This document shows positions 23,976-36,026 of a stretch of 64,000 bases of DNA, piece by piece; positions within the stretch are counted from its first letter, which is position 1; the number at the start of each line of letters is the position of its first letter. The notes under the pieces were generated by a model. It did not search any database. It saw nothing but the letters and a program-made list of their open reading frames with translations, and was not told the origin of the DNA. This DNA is from Castor canadensis. Lineage: Eukaryota; Chordata; Mammalia; Rodentia; Castoridae. A program made the position numbers and the translations under genes. The stretch is from positions 50,411,638-50,475,637 of the forward strand of contig NC_133398.1 in assembly GCF_047511655.1 (NCBI RefSeq), read 5' to 3'.

Positions 23976-24309
23976 TAAGCTTATCACTTACAACCCCGAG
24001 AACATGCAGTATCCACAACTCTGTGCAGGATATTATGTGGGTAAAAGGGTAGAAGAAACATTGTAATTGTGGTCCCTCCTCTGGTAAGTAAATGAGCTAC
24101 AAGCACTTAAGTGACTGTTGATTATAAATCCCTAGGAGGGAATGTTTTCATAATCACCTAGTTGCCTAGCTCATGAGTTTAGACTGAAAAGAACTCCAGA
24201 CACTGAGCACAGAACCAAAAATTAAGATGTCAAAAATGAAACTCAGAAAGGACAGCTGCAGAGATGAGAAAAACTCAATGTGCATATGGGATCTGGGATG
24301 TAACTGTAA

Positions 24310-24310
<1 letters not shown>

Positions 24311-24343
<33 letters not shown>
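24311..24343. repeat. (TG)n microsatellite
   Basis: About 16 uninterrupted TG units. Confidence 0.95.
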
Positions 24344-24345
<2 letters not shown>

Positions 24346-27300
24346 AAAGAGTATGAAAAATGGATAGTAAATTTCTTCAAGTTAGTAAGGAAAAGCAATG
24401 TTATTAGAAAATATCACATAAAAGGTAGTTTAAACAATGGAAATTGATTTTCTCAGAGGTTTGGAGTTAAAACTCAGTATTAAGCTGTTGGCAGGTTTGG
24501 TTTCTCCTGAGAGCTCTGTCCTTGGGTTGCAGATGGCCAACTTCTCAATATCCTTACCATGGCCTTTCCTCTACACACTTATCCCTTGTTCTCTTTCTCT
24601 TCTTATAAGGACATCAATCATATTAAATTTAGGCCTCTTTAAGAGCCTCATTTTAACTTAATCACATATTAACACACTTATCTCCAAATATGGTCACATT
24701 TAGAAGTACTGGGGGTTGAACTTCAGCATGAGTTTGGAGAAGATATAATTCAGCCCATAACAAAGTCAGAGGTTACTGATACACAGGAGAAATCATAAGG
24801 ATCAGTAGGCTATAGATGCTAATTAACTGGTATATGGAGGACAATTTGGAAAACTCCAAAGGTGAAGGTGGGAGGGATGAATGTTTCCTTCCCCACCTCC
24901 AGAGGGTGGGATGCTTTATTGTATTGTCATATTACTTCAGAATGCAGAGCAGTTCTTATTGAGAAGCAAAGATTTGTGATGCAGATATATCTTATGTGAT
25001 CCATGAAGAGTCATTCAGCACTTCTAAGCTTCCAGATCTGTTTGGATGAGTAGTCTTAGACCATAGGAGCATGAGAAATGTCACTGTCATGAGAGTCACC
25101 CTCTGAGTTACCCAGCCTTATATTTTCTACCTATGTAGTTACTCATGCCCTTTGAACTTCACATTGGGAGAATCAAATAAAAAGATGACTCTCTACTGTT
25201 TTATATATGGAACTTATTGTTAGATACTATAAAATAAATGTTTTATATTATTAAATATAAAATTATATTTCTATGTTATAAAAGTTTTTTCATATGTACA
25301 TGTAATTATGTAACAAAAGGCACACATTAACTTTTCCAGGCTTGGCTTTCTGTGTAAGTATGATCTTCTTTGTAGGAGATAAACTTGATGCTCTATGCTT
25401 GGATATGGGAGTTGGAATGGATGAAGAGCCTGAATTGGAGCAAAAATGAACAAGATCAACCCTAACTTCTTGTCGTCTTCTGCAGGTGGAAATGGTACAC
25501 CAGGTGACTGGCTCTTTTCTCTTTTTGGTGACCCCACTTCTTTTTGGCTTTTTTCCAGCAATCATCCCACTGGCCTTTTCATGATACTGACCCAGACCAC
25601 ATAGATGTAGGGGAAGACAAAGAATCATCTAGAAAATTTGACAATGTTGGCTTCAGTGGACTGAATGTGTTCCAAAGTGAATCAAGAAAAACTGCACCTT
25701 TGTCATAAATGTCAGAACCTATCAGTGGCACGTGAGTAGTGTATGACCCATGTTTCTACGAGGAACATTATGTTTATTGAGGGAATCTTGACCCTGACAA
25801 ACCAACTGTATTGAATACAAGATCCTGTACAATGTCAGAGGAATGGATGTAATGACAGCACTTACCCAAAGTAGAATTTTGGCTTAAGAATATCACAGAG
25901 GGCATAGTCTTTGTGCTTGAAGACAACCTGTTCCCCTACTTCACCTCCCCAGTCACACATGAATACACACTTTTACCAAAATAGTCCATGTCACCTCATC
26001 AGTGTTTACATGTCACCAGCAGGGGGAGCCTGGTCATAGGAGAGAGGGATGGGTGTGAAAGTGGTAAGACTAGTGATAATAAAGATAGTGTCATCTCTTC
26101 CCACCAGTAAGGTTCATTCTTTTCCTTCTTCATTTTCTTATCAACTCCCGAAACCCTCCTTTTCTTTATCAATTTTGTTGCAGGTGCTGTGTGGCTCCAC
26201 TCTGAACAGTGAATGACTGTGTGACCCATTTTCCCTGCAATAATGTCATGGAGCCCCAAACCATGTAGAAACTTTCAATGAGGAGCTACTTCCTTTTCCC
26301 CAAATGACCGCCACCAGAGAGGACTCAGATTTTACTTCAAAGTGCATTCCAAAACAAATGAAGCAGACCTCTAAGAAGCACCTACCATAGTCTTAGATCT
26401 TGGCACAACCATTTCAGCATCTAGCCCAGACCCTATTTCACTCAGTACTCACCCAGTGTTTGTCCATTGTTCGATGGCTATTTTAATATCATGCAAAATA
26501 AAGCCAGTTTTTAAAGAAAATATCCTGTCCCTGCATCTCTTTGCTGCTGGACTGCCTGGTGGGCAGGAGATGGGCCATATGACCCAGATCATGAGTTGAT
26601 TTTCATATCCTGAGCTTTGAGTCTAAGTCCCTTCCAGTGCCTAGCAAAGTGTCCTGAGTGCTGCTTGAAGACAAATGAAGAGTTCTTCCCCAAGTCTCTA
26701 AACAGTATATCTTCCTCCCCCTCTCAGCTTTGCTAACCCCTTTCATTGCTCTACCTTCTCTGTGATTACCTTCTATAGGTAGGAAAGATAGCAGAGAACT
26801 TACCCTACTTTACTAACCCACCCCATCCTGTGTCGAAGTGGCACACATTCCTGACTTGTAGCACTCACTCAGTTTTCTAAAGCCTTTCTGGGGTGAATAG
26901 GAAAGAAAAGTAGGCAGCCTGGGAACATTTTTTCCCATGAAACAGGGAGGCAAATGATGACCACAAAAGCTTTGGTGAAAACTTCAATTCCTGCTTCCAT
27001 TACCACCACCACCATCACCACCACTTACAAAAGCACTGAACCAGAATACTGTGTCCCCTAATGGCCTGGAGCATATCACACGGGAAGAAGAGAGGAGGTG
27101 TAATGATCAGCTATATGTTTTCATCAAAGCTGAGAACTGGGTAGCCATGCCTACTCCCCCAGCTTTTATCAGGAAGGGAATGGGATCTTGGATGCAAGTG
27201 GAAGCTATGCAACGCACCCCCCACCCAAGACATTTATTGTCAGCAACTTTTTTCCTCACCCTTCTGAACTTGTGCTTCACTACCCTAATCACCTATAATT

Positions 27301-28719
27301 TTGAGTTTCACTTTTGTGATGTGTGAAGTTTATTTTCTCTTTCTGTTCCTACATGCATAATGAGAAAGTTTTGGTTCTTTGAGTCCTATAAAATCTAATC
27401 TGCTGTTTGCCAGGACTACATAAAGTTCAAGGTAACAACAGAGCAAAAGAAAGGACTGAATGACCCATATACCAGGCTTTTGTCTTTGTTATAGTTTCTC
27501 ACTTTTATCAGAACAAAATGGTTGCCTAGTAGATATTTATTTATATTTATGATGATAATATTACAAAAAACTAATGCATTTTTTTGAGGTGGAATAACTT
27601 CACAAATACAAATTAAGGCAACTGGGATAGTGGTGTGGCAGCAATGCCACTGTCACCTTTCCTTCCTAACCTTCAGCTCATTCTATATGCCAAAGTCAAT
27701 TCTCAAGAAATAAAACAAAAGCTGAGCGATGACTCCTTTGATTCCCCAGATTGCAAACTCATAGGCTATCTTATCCTCTCCTAAACATGACAAAGACAGA
27801 GAGCACTACTATTCTTTAGAAAACATAAATATATATGAGGGAATAATAAAAATCATTGCTATGAGAATCAGAGACCATGCTCTCCAGAGGATAGAATATT
27901 GTAAGAAATAATTGATGCTCTCTAAATGTAATAAAGCTTATACAAATCCTAGAATGGCCTTGACCCTGTACTTAGCATTTAGATACTACTGAAGCCTTCC
28001 CTGGGAGCCAGGGATTCCGACTACATTGGTGCTGGTGAAGGATGATTTGGTAGTTACTCAGTTACATGGTGTGGGAGCATGAGGAGAGAATTAAGAAGGA
28101 GGAATGAGGTGAGTAGGGAAGAGGACTTCTATCAGTCTAGGCTACACAGGATGACTTGTGGTCACTTGATTTATACAGATAACCCAAAGCAAACCTGAGG
28201 GAGGGAACCATGATATTCACTCAGTGCTGTAGGCAGATAATTTCACAAAATACAGCTATCCTCAGCCTATTTAACATGTAAAATATGTTGCAAATGTGTA
28301 AATCTTATGTTATTTTTTTTAACCAAAACAAAACTCAACTCATAATTATACTTGTGGAGTTCTAGAGAATGTCCACCCATGTGTTTAAAACTGAGTATTC
28401 TGGGGCTAATGGAGATACAAATATTTACTAATCCACCTGGCTTCACAGTATTTTATCTGATAATTCTGAGAAAAAATGTGAGCACACACCTCCAATATGT
28501 TTATTTTTATTTATAACACAGGCATATATAAGAATTATAAGATATTATGCATGTTACAAAACGTATGCCTATAGCAGGCATTTAAGATGATAAGTCAATC
28601 TGTGTTAAACATTTAAAACTTGTATTTGTTTATATTACTGAAGGGGTATAATCATTTACCAACAAAAATATAATTACGTGACATAACATTTCAGCAATAG
28701 GACTGAGTGAAAATGCTTC
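24344..28719. other. large gene-free interval, partly unclassified
   Basis: No complete gene or repeat recognised. 25,480-26,500 has a more coding-like texture than its surroundings: broken plus-strand peptides rich in charged residues, such as 'GEDKESSRKFDNVGFS' near 25,610, and an AATAAA followed by an A-rich patch at 26,489-26,525. It could be an old processed pseudogene, but I could not name a parent. A CCA/CAC run lies at 27,001-27,025. Confidence 0.35.
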
Positions 28720-28940
28720 TGCTTTCTTTCTTTTTTTTCAATACTGGGGTTGAACTCAGGCCTCACACTTGCTATGTAGGCACTTTAGCACTTGAGCAAC
28801 TCTACCAGCCCTTTTTTGTGTTGGGTATTTTTGAGATAGGGTCTCGCTTTTTGCCCAGATTAGCTTATAACTTTGATCCTCCTGATCTCTTCCTCTGGAC
28901 AAGCTAGGATTACAGGTGTGAGTCACTGGCACCCAGCTTT
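28720..28940 (-). mobile_element. composite SINE, antisense
   Basis: On the plus strand, a T-rich start and 'caatactggggttgaactca' (tRNA-like half) are followed by 'gagatagggtctcgcttttt' and 'aggattacaggtgtgagtca' (B1-like half). Complete enough to span both halves. Confidence 0.8.
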
Positions 28941-30189
28941 CAGTTTTCTTTCATTGCATTAAATTTTTAAATACAAATTGTGTATCAAATATTCTTTGGA
29001 TAAAATATATGTAAACAGAAAATGTGGCTTTTGAAACTAGCAGTACACAGAAACAATACATTTATTTTATTTTGAATTTAAAAACTACAGTTCACTGGAG
29101 ATATTTTGTGTGTTAACATGCTTATTACTTATAAATAAAGTCCCCAGACCCTATCTAAGTGCTCTCCTTCAGTGCATCTTAATCTTAAGCATGCATGAGA
29201 CCCATCTATAGGTCTGGCTAAAGCATAGATTTTTGCATATACTAGCCACAGTTTTTCTAATTCAGCAAGTGTAGGAAGGGGCCCAATAACTGGTATTACT
29301 AACAAGTTCTCAATGATGCTTTGTAATCTGCTCACCTACTTGGTGGAACTTGAGGAAGGCACAGTCTCCTTGAGATTGTTAATCTCATATGATCCTTTGA
29401 TACTTGGGACAAGTAATCTTCCTATTATATTGTTTTTGCAACCTGGGGACAAAGTTGAAAATATGAGTGTGACAAAACCCATATAAAGGAAGGAAACAGA
29501 AAAAAAAAACAGTTTTAAAAACAGAAAAATGAAGTAAAAGGGTAGCTATTCATTTTTTGTACTACTCATGAAAAAGAACAAGCACCTTACACAGAACATA
29601 GAACTGATTTCTATAAATTATAGAGAACACAATGGTCAAGAAAGGAAGAATATTGTACTATCCCATCGGCACCTCACTAAAATCTACATTGGCAAAGGCA
29701 ACTTAATTGTAGAGAGATTTGAGATCCATTTTCTATAAAATTTGCATTATTTTAGTATATTCTTTAGCCACCAAAATGCATATGTTATCTCCTGGTTAGG
29801 AAGTTCTGTGTTTCACTCAGTAAATTTACTTGTCCACACTAATATTTTCTTTTAATTTTGAAAGTCTACCAAATGATGATTTGATGCATAGATAGTCAGA
29901 AGGTCTGTGGTATGTTTTAATTTGCTAGGAGCCATCAGTCCATTCACTGGCATCTACACTCTCCTTCAAGGAACTCTCATCTTCCAGGAACAGGATGGAT
30001 CAGAGATATACCACAAATTCTAACACTGAGCAATTAGTGTTCTAAAAGCAGCTGTGAAACAGGTTCTAGGCATTCTGCATTGTAAGTTAAAAGCCCTGCC
30101 AAGGAATTAGGGTTCAGGAAAGATGTAATAATTAGCTGGGTTTTTGATTAGCAAATTTCTAGGCAGGTGTGGCACAAGAGTGCTCTCTT
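28941..30189. other. gene-free spacer
   Basis: AT-rich sequence with no gene or clear repeat. Confidence 0.45.
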
Positions 30190-30600
30190 TTACTTTTATG
30201 TCAGAGGTGTAAATGAATGTTGCAATCCTTATGCAAAGCTATGATAAGGATATTTTTCTAGTTAAAAAGTAAAGAGATTTGTCATAAAAGGTGAATTTGT
30301 AAAATTGGGAACTTACTATTAAGAGTCATTTCATGTGCTGTCAAACATGAGATTGTACTCAAATTGCTTTGCAGTTTTGCCCTTAGAATTTCAGGTTCTA
30401 CCCACTTCCTAGTATTAGCAATCATATCAAGAGAGTCATTCATCAGGTTTATTGGGTCTATATAGAAAAATGGAGTAAAGGAATACATTCTGAGCCCTTT
30501 TTCTCTCTCTCCATCATTGCCATGGCACAAAAGTGCCATGCCCTGACTTAAGCTGAAGACTCATTCTCTTAAAAACAAAGACTATGACAAAAGTAGAGGG
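30190..30600 (+). repeat. segmental duplication block D, copy 3
   Basis: It aligns with 21,180-21,545 ('ccctttttctctctctccat' against 'ccctttctgtctacatagct', then 'gacttaagctgaa' against 'gcttaaggctgaa'). It lies about 1.5 kb from the IFN fragment at 32.1 kb, on that gene's 3' side. Confidence 0.6.
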
Positions 30601-32109
30601 AAGTATAAAGAAAACGTTTGTAAACAAAGAGTACATCACAGAAATATAGCAAGCATCTACATAAAAGCTTTATATACTCTTTTAAGAAGAGGTATGAAAG
30701 CATAATACAAATACAATATAATACAGTTAATATTGTAAATTAAAATCCAAATAAAGAGAATTAAAAATAGCAAACAATGCAAATGGAGAAACATTCAATC
30801 CCACTAGCATTTAAAAACTGTTAAGCAACATTTGACATTAAGTAAGCACTTAAGTAGACATTTTAGCCTATTCTATAAAGGAAAAAATATTAATTGTTTT
30901 CTGTTCTGTGCTGCTAGATCCATTTCTTGGCATCTCTCCTAAAAGAAAAGGTTGTTAAAAAGGTTAAAAAATTATATCCAATAACAGAACACACATTTTC
31001 CTTCCAAGTACGACCCTGATTCTCTCTTGCCTTTCATAGATGAACTTCTCAAAAGAAGTTTCTATTAATTTGGTCCCAGGTATGTTTCCTCTTACTTATT
31101 CTTAGTCAATATGTTCCAATCTGAATTCAGCCCTCACTCTCCCAGAATATAAGGCATTGTCTTTTAAATATATTTCCTTCCTAACACACCCTCTGATCAC
31201 CATTTTCTCCTGGTGGTTTTGATTCCATTCCATTCCAGTGTCCTTTTCAGGTTCTTCATTCTCTTCTCTACAATAGGAGGTGCAGGGCCCCAAGATTCAG
31301 TTTTTAATCTTCTTCTCACTCCCTACACCATTTCTCTAATACCTTATTCATTCCTAATCCTTCAAGGATAAGGTATAGCCCAGCTCCCAAATTAATACCT
31401 CCATATTTACAGCCACAGCTGTAAATTACAGAACCATACATCTAGTTGCCAAGGCTGAATCTCTGCATCCTCCATTTTCTCGTGGTAGAAAACACTTTTC
31501 TATTGCCTAAGATGTAAGGATATAATGTAATTAAAATTAATTAATCAATTAATACTTTTATGTCTCCTTTCAAAAAGGAGGAAAGTTCCAAAAAACCCAA
31601 AAAGTCCCAAGAGGGCTGAAACTGTTTTCTTTTATCCTGAAGGCCACCACAGATCAAATATGACATACAACTTGAATGAGGACAGTAAATGAACTGAACC
31701 TCCATTCTTCACTTCAGGTTGCAAAATAAGCATTGCCATTGAATTATTAAGAACAAACGAAAAAAGACCTGAAAATAGAACTTTAAATAAGAAAAAGAAT
31801 AATTTAAAAATATAAAGGGAACATTTTTTATATAATTAGCACACTGTAACAGTGAACATAGTATCTATCATACATGCAAAAATAGTAAAATACAATACAT
31901 ATATTAGAATAGAGTGTAAAGTACATAAGAAAGAACTGGATGCTTTTAACACACAGCTGTTTAACACCACCTCCAAGTTTTGTAACAAATTTGATTCAAT
32001 TCATTTTATGATGAAGGCAGAAAAAATATTTAAGTAACTTTGAAATAACTAAATGTGGAAGTATGAGGTGTACATGTCTCTAATAATCATTAAGAGTACA
32101 GATCTGGTT
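30601..32109. other. gene-free spacer
   Basis: AT-rich. Short frames only, none with family resemblance. Confidence 0.45.
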
Positions 32110-32480
32110 CCTCAGCTATTAATCTTACTTGCAACCTTAACAGTGAAAGAAAGGATCTAATGACTTCTTGCTCTGACAACATCCCAGGTACAGTGGTTTT
32201 ATTCTTTCTTTTCCAAATAGGGACAGATTCCTTGCAAATACCTCTCCACCGCCAGTATGGAGTTGTTACTGATCAGGTGAATCCTTTGATCCTGAACTCT
32301 TACACCAAGCAGATCTCCTAATTTCCCAATGCTGATAAAGTCTCGTGAAGAACTTCTCCAGGCCAGTCTCATTTCAAGCAACCTCTTGAACCAAACAGGT
32401 TGAAGCACAACTGGATCATCTTGTGGAGAACAGTGGAGTTATATGCCTTCTGAACCTTGCTTCCATTCACTGGAAACAAC
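32110..32480 (-). pseudogene. type I interferon pseudogene, 3' half
   Basis: Three minus-strand pieces in order match an IFN from about mature residue 45 to the end of helix E. 'VNGSKVQKAYNSTVLHKMIQ' with 'LCFNLF' (about 32,475-32,395) matches the helix B region. 'SILAVERYLQGICPYLEKKE' (about 32,279-32,203) matches helix D. 'NHCTWDVVRARS' then 'ILSFTV' (about 32,200-32,150) matches helix E. At least one frameshift separates the first two pieces, and stops lie after 'EKKE' and after 'RARSH'. The conserved helix-E Cys and Trp remain. The 5' half, including signal peptide and promoter, is missing; old L1 sequence begins at about 32,490. Non-coding. The subfamily is unclear. Confidence 0.85.
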
Positions 32481-32489
32481 AAGGAAAAA

Positions 32490-33200
32490 AAAAAGAAAGA
32501 AAGAAACAGATGACTATCCATCAGTACCCGACTGGTTAAACAAGGTATGATACATCCATTAGTAGGCAACAACACAACTGTTTAAAAATATGAAGAAGCT
32601 CTGATTGTATCCATTCTGGAAGATCTTAAAGTGAAAAAAGAAAGATGCAAAAGAGTATATGGAAATGCCATATTTCATATAAAATTGAGGAATGTATAAT
32701 AAAAGAATGTAAGTGTATTTTTAGCTTCCATATACATAAAGAAACTAAAAGGATTTAAATGACAGTAATAATTCCATACTTAAACTTATCAGTAATTAAA
32801 GAAATGCAAATTAATAAAATACCAACAAAAAGAAAAAAAATCAGAGGGGAAATACACACACAAACATTGCTGGTGTCAATAATTTGGAAAATCGACCTGG
32901 ATATTCTACCAAATATCCAAAATAGCTAAAGTTTTGTGCCCAGAATCTCTAAGCTCATTATAGATTCTGAAATACAATAGAGGACAAGAAGTTACATAGT
33001 CACAAGCAAATAATGGGCAAAGGAAACTATAATATGTGTAATCACTGAGAAATTGTGTAACCATTTAAAAATAATGAGTGGAAACATGAAAAAAATATTT
33101 AGAATGGTATTGCCTTAGGAGCCCAAAATTCAGAATATACTATTTACACATACTATGGCCATAATTTAGTAGTGAGACAAACACTGTTCGTTTGAAATTA
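32490..33200 (+). mobile_element. old LINE-1 (L1M-like) fragments
   Basis: 'tgactatccatcagtacccg' followed by 'cttaaagtgaaaaaagaaag' and 'atgcaaaagagtatatgg' matches the ORF2 3' end of old L1M elements. 'ttaaagaaatgcaaattaat' at about 32,797 starts a second fragment. It abuts and truncates the IFN pseudogene. Confidence 0.65.
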
Positions 33201-33439
33201 TGAAAATATTAAAGCTATAAACCAAAGTTATAATTGAGCTGTCTATTGATTAAATCGCATAGGAAAAAAATTATAAAATGCTTTATGAAGAATTAAAATT
33301 ACGCATCTGTCAGGGAACCCCTTCCTCCTCTTCCCCCACCCCCGTCCGCCAGGTTTCTTCTCATTTTATACAAAAGCGGCGTTTCACTGTTTTTCAGAAA
33401 GAACCAAGGAGGCGTGAATCTTAAGAAGCACGCACAGGT

Positions 33440-33945
33440 GGAGTGAGGGACGGTCTCACAACAATGTGCGCGCACTCCTTCCGGCCTAGTTCTGCGCGCA
33501 CCCGCAGAGGCTCCCAGACGCCGCGAGGGCGCACTCCCGCGACGCCCCGCTCCCCAGCCCCGCCCTCCCCGCCTCCCGCGCGCCCCCGCCCCCATACGCC
33601 CGCCCACTGGCGAGTCCAGCTGCGCAGGCGCAGTTGCTGCGCGGCCGCTCCTAGCCCGGGGGATCCTGGGACCAGGCCTCTCCGGAAGGACTGGCTCGGT
33701 GTCCGGTACTCGGCCCGTGTTCCCAGGCCCTGGTCCAGACCCAGGCTTGTGTTCCAGGCCTTGCTTGAAGATCGGCTGGCGGCCGCGGCGACTCTCTAGC
33801 GACAGCGGAGGAGGCAGCGGGCCGTTCGCTGTGGTGCCGGCCTCGCCGCCGACCGAGCCGCGGAGCTTAGGTACGTGGTGGTTCCTCCCCCTCGGCCCGG
33901 AGCGGAACTGCTGGAGGAGTGGCGGCGCAGGCCGGATGAGGTGAA
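33440..33945 (+). promoter_or_regulatory. KLHL9: CpG-island promoter of KLHL9
   Basis: An abrupt GC- and CpG-rich block in an AT-rich window, with repeated GC-box-like 'cccgccc' and 'ggccgcggcg' words and no evident TATA box. It ends about 230 bases before the KLHL9 start codon and is the only strong CpG island here. This is the usual architecture of a broadly expressed gene. A sequence like a splice donor (AG|GTACGT, about 33,868) and an acceptor-like 'cctgctacag|g' (about 34,031) could define a small leader intron. That is inference. Confidence 0.8.
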
Positions 33946-34079
33946 CCGGGTCATTTAACTGCCTCCAGGTGATGAGTCATCAGCCTAATAATCAGATTTG
34001 AGGTCCGCGGTCCTTCGTGGTCCTGCTACAGGACGGTTTCCAGTGAATGACTGACTGCTGTGTCCCGAGGGTGCCATAG
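33936..34079 (+). promoter_or_regulatory. three short upstream ORFs in the KLHL9 leader
   Basis: ATG-AGG-TGA at 33,936-33,944 is a minimal uORF. A 9-codon uORF runs 33,972-34,001 and a 10-codon uORF 34,047-34,079. The last ends 93 bases before the KLHL9 start. If the possible leader intron (about 33,869-34,030) is removed, only the last uORF stays in the mRNA. Short uORFs of this kind often reduce translation; no effect is shown here. Confidence 0.5.
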
Positions 34080-34172
34080 TGACTGCTTGTCCTTGGTAAG
34101 GAAAGCGAGCTCCGTGGCCATCCCGGTGTCCTGTAAACCATCCATCCATCGCCGCACGAGCGAGGCTTTCAC

Positions 34173-36026
34173 ATGAAAGTGTCTCTTGGGAACGGCGAAA
34201 TGGGCGTCTCTGCCCACTTGCAGCCTTGCAAGGCAGGAACCACACGGTTTTTCACCAGCAATACTCACAGTGCAGTGGTATTGCAAGGCTTTGATCAGCT
34301 GAGAATAGAAGGATTGCTTTGTGATGTAACCCTGGTGCCAGGTGATGGCGAGGAAATCTTCCCTGTGCACAGAGCTATGATGGCGTCTGCCAGTGATTAT
34401 TTCAAGGCTATGTTCACAGGTGGAATGAAAGAACAAGATTTGATGTGCATTAAGCTTCATGGGGTGAACAAAGTTGGTCTGAAGAAAATCATTGATTTTA
34501 TTTATACTGCAAAACTTTCTCTTAATATGGACAATCTTCAGGACACTCTGGAAGCTGCCAGCTTTCTACAGATTTTACCTGTTTTGGACTTCTGTAAAGT
34601 ATTTCTTATTTCAGGAGTGTCTTTAGATAACTGTGTTGAGGTTGGACGAATTGCTAACACCTACAATCTTATAGAAGTAGATAAATACGTTAATAATTTT
34701 ATCCTGAAGAACTTCCCTGCTTTATTGAGTACTGGGGAGTTTCTAAAGCTTCCTTTTGAAAGGCTTGCCTTTGTGCTTTCCAGCAATAGTCTTAAGCACT
34801 GTACTGAGCTTGAACTCTTCAAGGCTGTCTGCCGCTGGCTGAGGTTGGAAGATCCTCGGATGGATTATGCTGCAAAATTAATGAAGAATATTCGATTTCC
34901 ACTGATGACACCACAGGACCTCATCAATTATGTGCAGACAGTGGATTTCATGAGAACAGACAATACATGTGTGAATTTGCTTTTGGAAGCCAGCAATTAT
35001 CAAATGATGCCATATATGCAGCCAGTGATGCAGTCAGACAGAACTGCCATTCGATCTGACTCTACTCACTTGGTTACATTGGGAGGAGTTTTGAGGCAGC
35101 AGCTGGTTGTCAGCAAAGAATTACGAATGTATGATGAAAGGGCACAAGAGTGGAAATCTTTGGCCCCCATGGATGCTCCTCGTTACCAGCATGGCATTGC
35201 TGTCATTGGAAACTTCCTTTATGTAGTTGGTGGTCAGAGTAATTATGATACAAAGGGAAAAACTGCTGTAGATACAGTGTTCAGATTTGATCCTCGGTAT
35301 AATAAATGGATGCAGGTGGCATCATTAAATGAAAAACGCACATTTTTCCACTTGAGTGCTCTCAAAGGACATTTGTATGCAGTTGGTGGACGCAGTGCAG
35401 CTGGTGAATTGGCCACAGTAGAATGTTACAACCCAAGAATGAATGAATGGAGCTATGTTGCAAAAATGAGTGAACCCCACTATGGTCATGCTGGGACAGT
35501 ATATGGAGGTTTAATGTATATTTCAGGAGGAATTACCCATGACACTTTCCAAAATGAACTAATGTGTTTTGACCCGGATACGGACAAATGGACACAGAAG
35601 GCTCCAATGACTACAGTGAGAGGTCTGCATTGCATGTGTACAGTTGGAGACAAGCTCTATGTCATTGGTGGCAACCACTTCAGAGGAACAAGTGATTATG
35701 ACGATGTTCTAAGCTGTGAATACTATTCACCAACCCTCGACCAATGGACACCAATTGCTGCCATGTTAAGAGGTCAAAGTGATGTTGGAGTTGCTGTCTT
35801 TGAAAATAAAATCTATGTTGTGGGTGGATATTCTTGGAATAATCGTTGCATGGTGGAAATTGTTCAGAAATATGACCCAGAAAAAGATGAATGGCATAAG
35901 GTTTTTGATCTTCCAGAGTCACTTGGTGGTATTCGAGCTTGTACCCTCACAGTTTTTCCGCCTGAAGAAAACCCTGGGTCACCTTCCAGAGAATCGCCTC
36001 TTTCAGCACCTTCAGATCATTCTTAG
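34173..36026 (+). CDS. KLHL9: Kelch-like protein 9, CUL3 ubiquitin-ligase adaptor
   Basis: An intact single-exon 617-codon frame, the length known for KLHL9. The BTB domain spans about residues 40-145 ('LLCDVTLV', '[19 protein letters not shown]'). BACK spans about 150-255 ('[15 protein letters not shown]'). Six Kelch blades from about 300 to 595 each carry a GG pair (TLGG, VVGG, AVGG, ISGG, VIGG, VVGG). In human, KLHL9 works with KLHL13 and CUL3 to ubiquitinate Aurora B and remove it from mitotic chromosomes; it is also linked to IRS1 turnover and C/EBP factors. Leu95, altered in a human distal myopathy, is unchanged. The first ATG has a weak context (C at -3); the in-frame ATG at codon 10 has a strong one (GAAATGG). 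The intronless frame fits origin by retroposition, with KLHL13 the likely parent by family knowledge. Confidence 0.98.
   Translation: MKVSLGNGEMGVSAHLQPCKAGTTRFFTSNTHSAVVLQGFDQLRIEGLLCDVTLVPGDGEEIFPVHRAMMASASDYFKAMFTGGMKEQDLMCIKLHGVNKVGLKKIIDFIYTAKLSLNMDNLQDTLEAASFLQILPVLDFCKVFLISGVSLDNCVEVGRIANTYNLIEVDKYVNNFILKNFPALLSTGEFLKLPFERLAFVLSSNSLKHCTELELFKAVCRWLRLEDPRMDYAAKLMKNIRFPLMTPQDLINYVQTVDFMRTDNTCVNLLLEASNYQMMPYMQPVMQSDRTAIRSDSTHLVTLGGVLRQQLVVSKELRMYDERAQEWKSLAPMDAPRYQHGIAVIGNFLYVVGGQSNYDTKGKTAVDTVFRFDPRYNKWMQVASLNEKRTFFHLSALKGHLYAVGGRSAAGELATVECYNPRMNEWSYVAKMSEPHYGHAGTVYGGLMYISGGITHDTFQNELMCFDPDTDKWTQKAPMTTVRGLHCMCTVGDKLYVIGGNHFRGTSDYDDVLSCEYYSPTLDQWTPIAAMLRGQSDVGVAVFENKIYVVGGYSWNNRCMVEIVQKYDPEKDEWHKVFDLPESLGGIRACTLTVFPPEENPGSPSRESPLSAPSDHS

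Noticed and set aside
30525-30544. Short 'catggcac' inverted repeat with an AAAA loop
   Set aside because: Eight-base arms are within chance expectation.
33443-33799. 118-codon plus-strand frame in the CpG island
   Set aside because: Proline/arginine-rich translation typical of CpG-island DNA; the opposite strand is equally open; no family resemblance.
34026-34460. 144-codon minus-strand frame over the KLHL9 start
   Set aside because: A shadow of the KLHL9 coding sequence and leader on the opposite strand.
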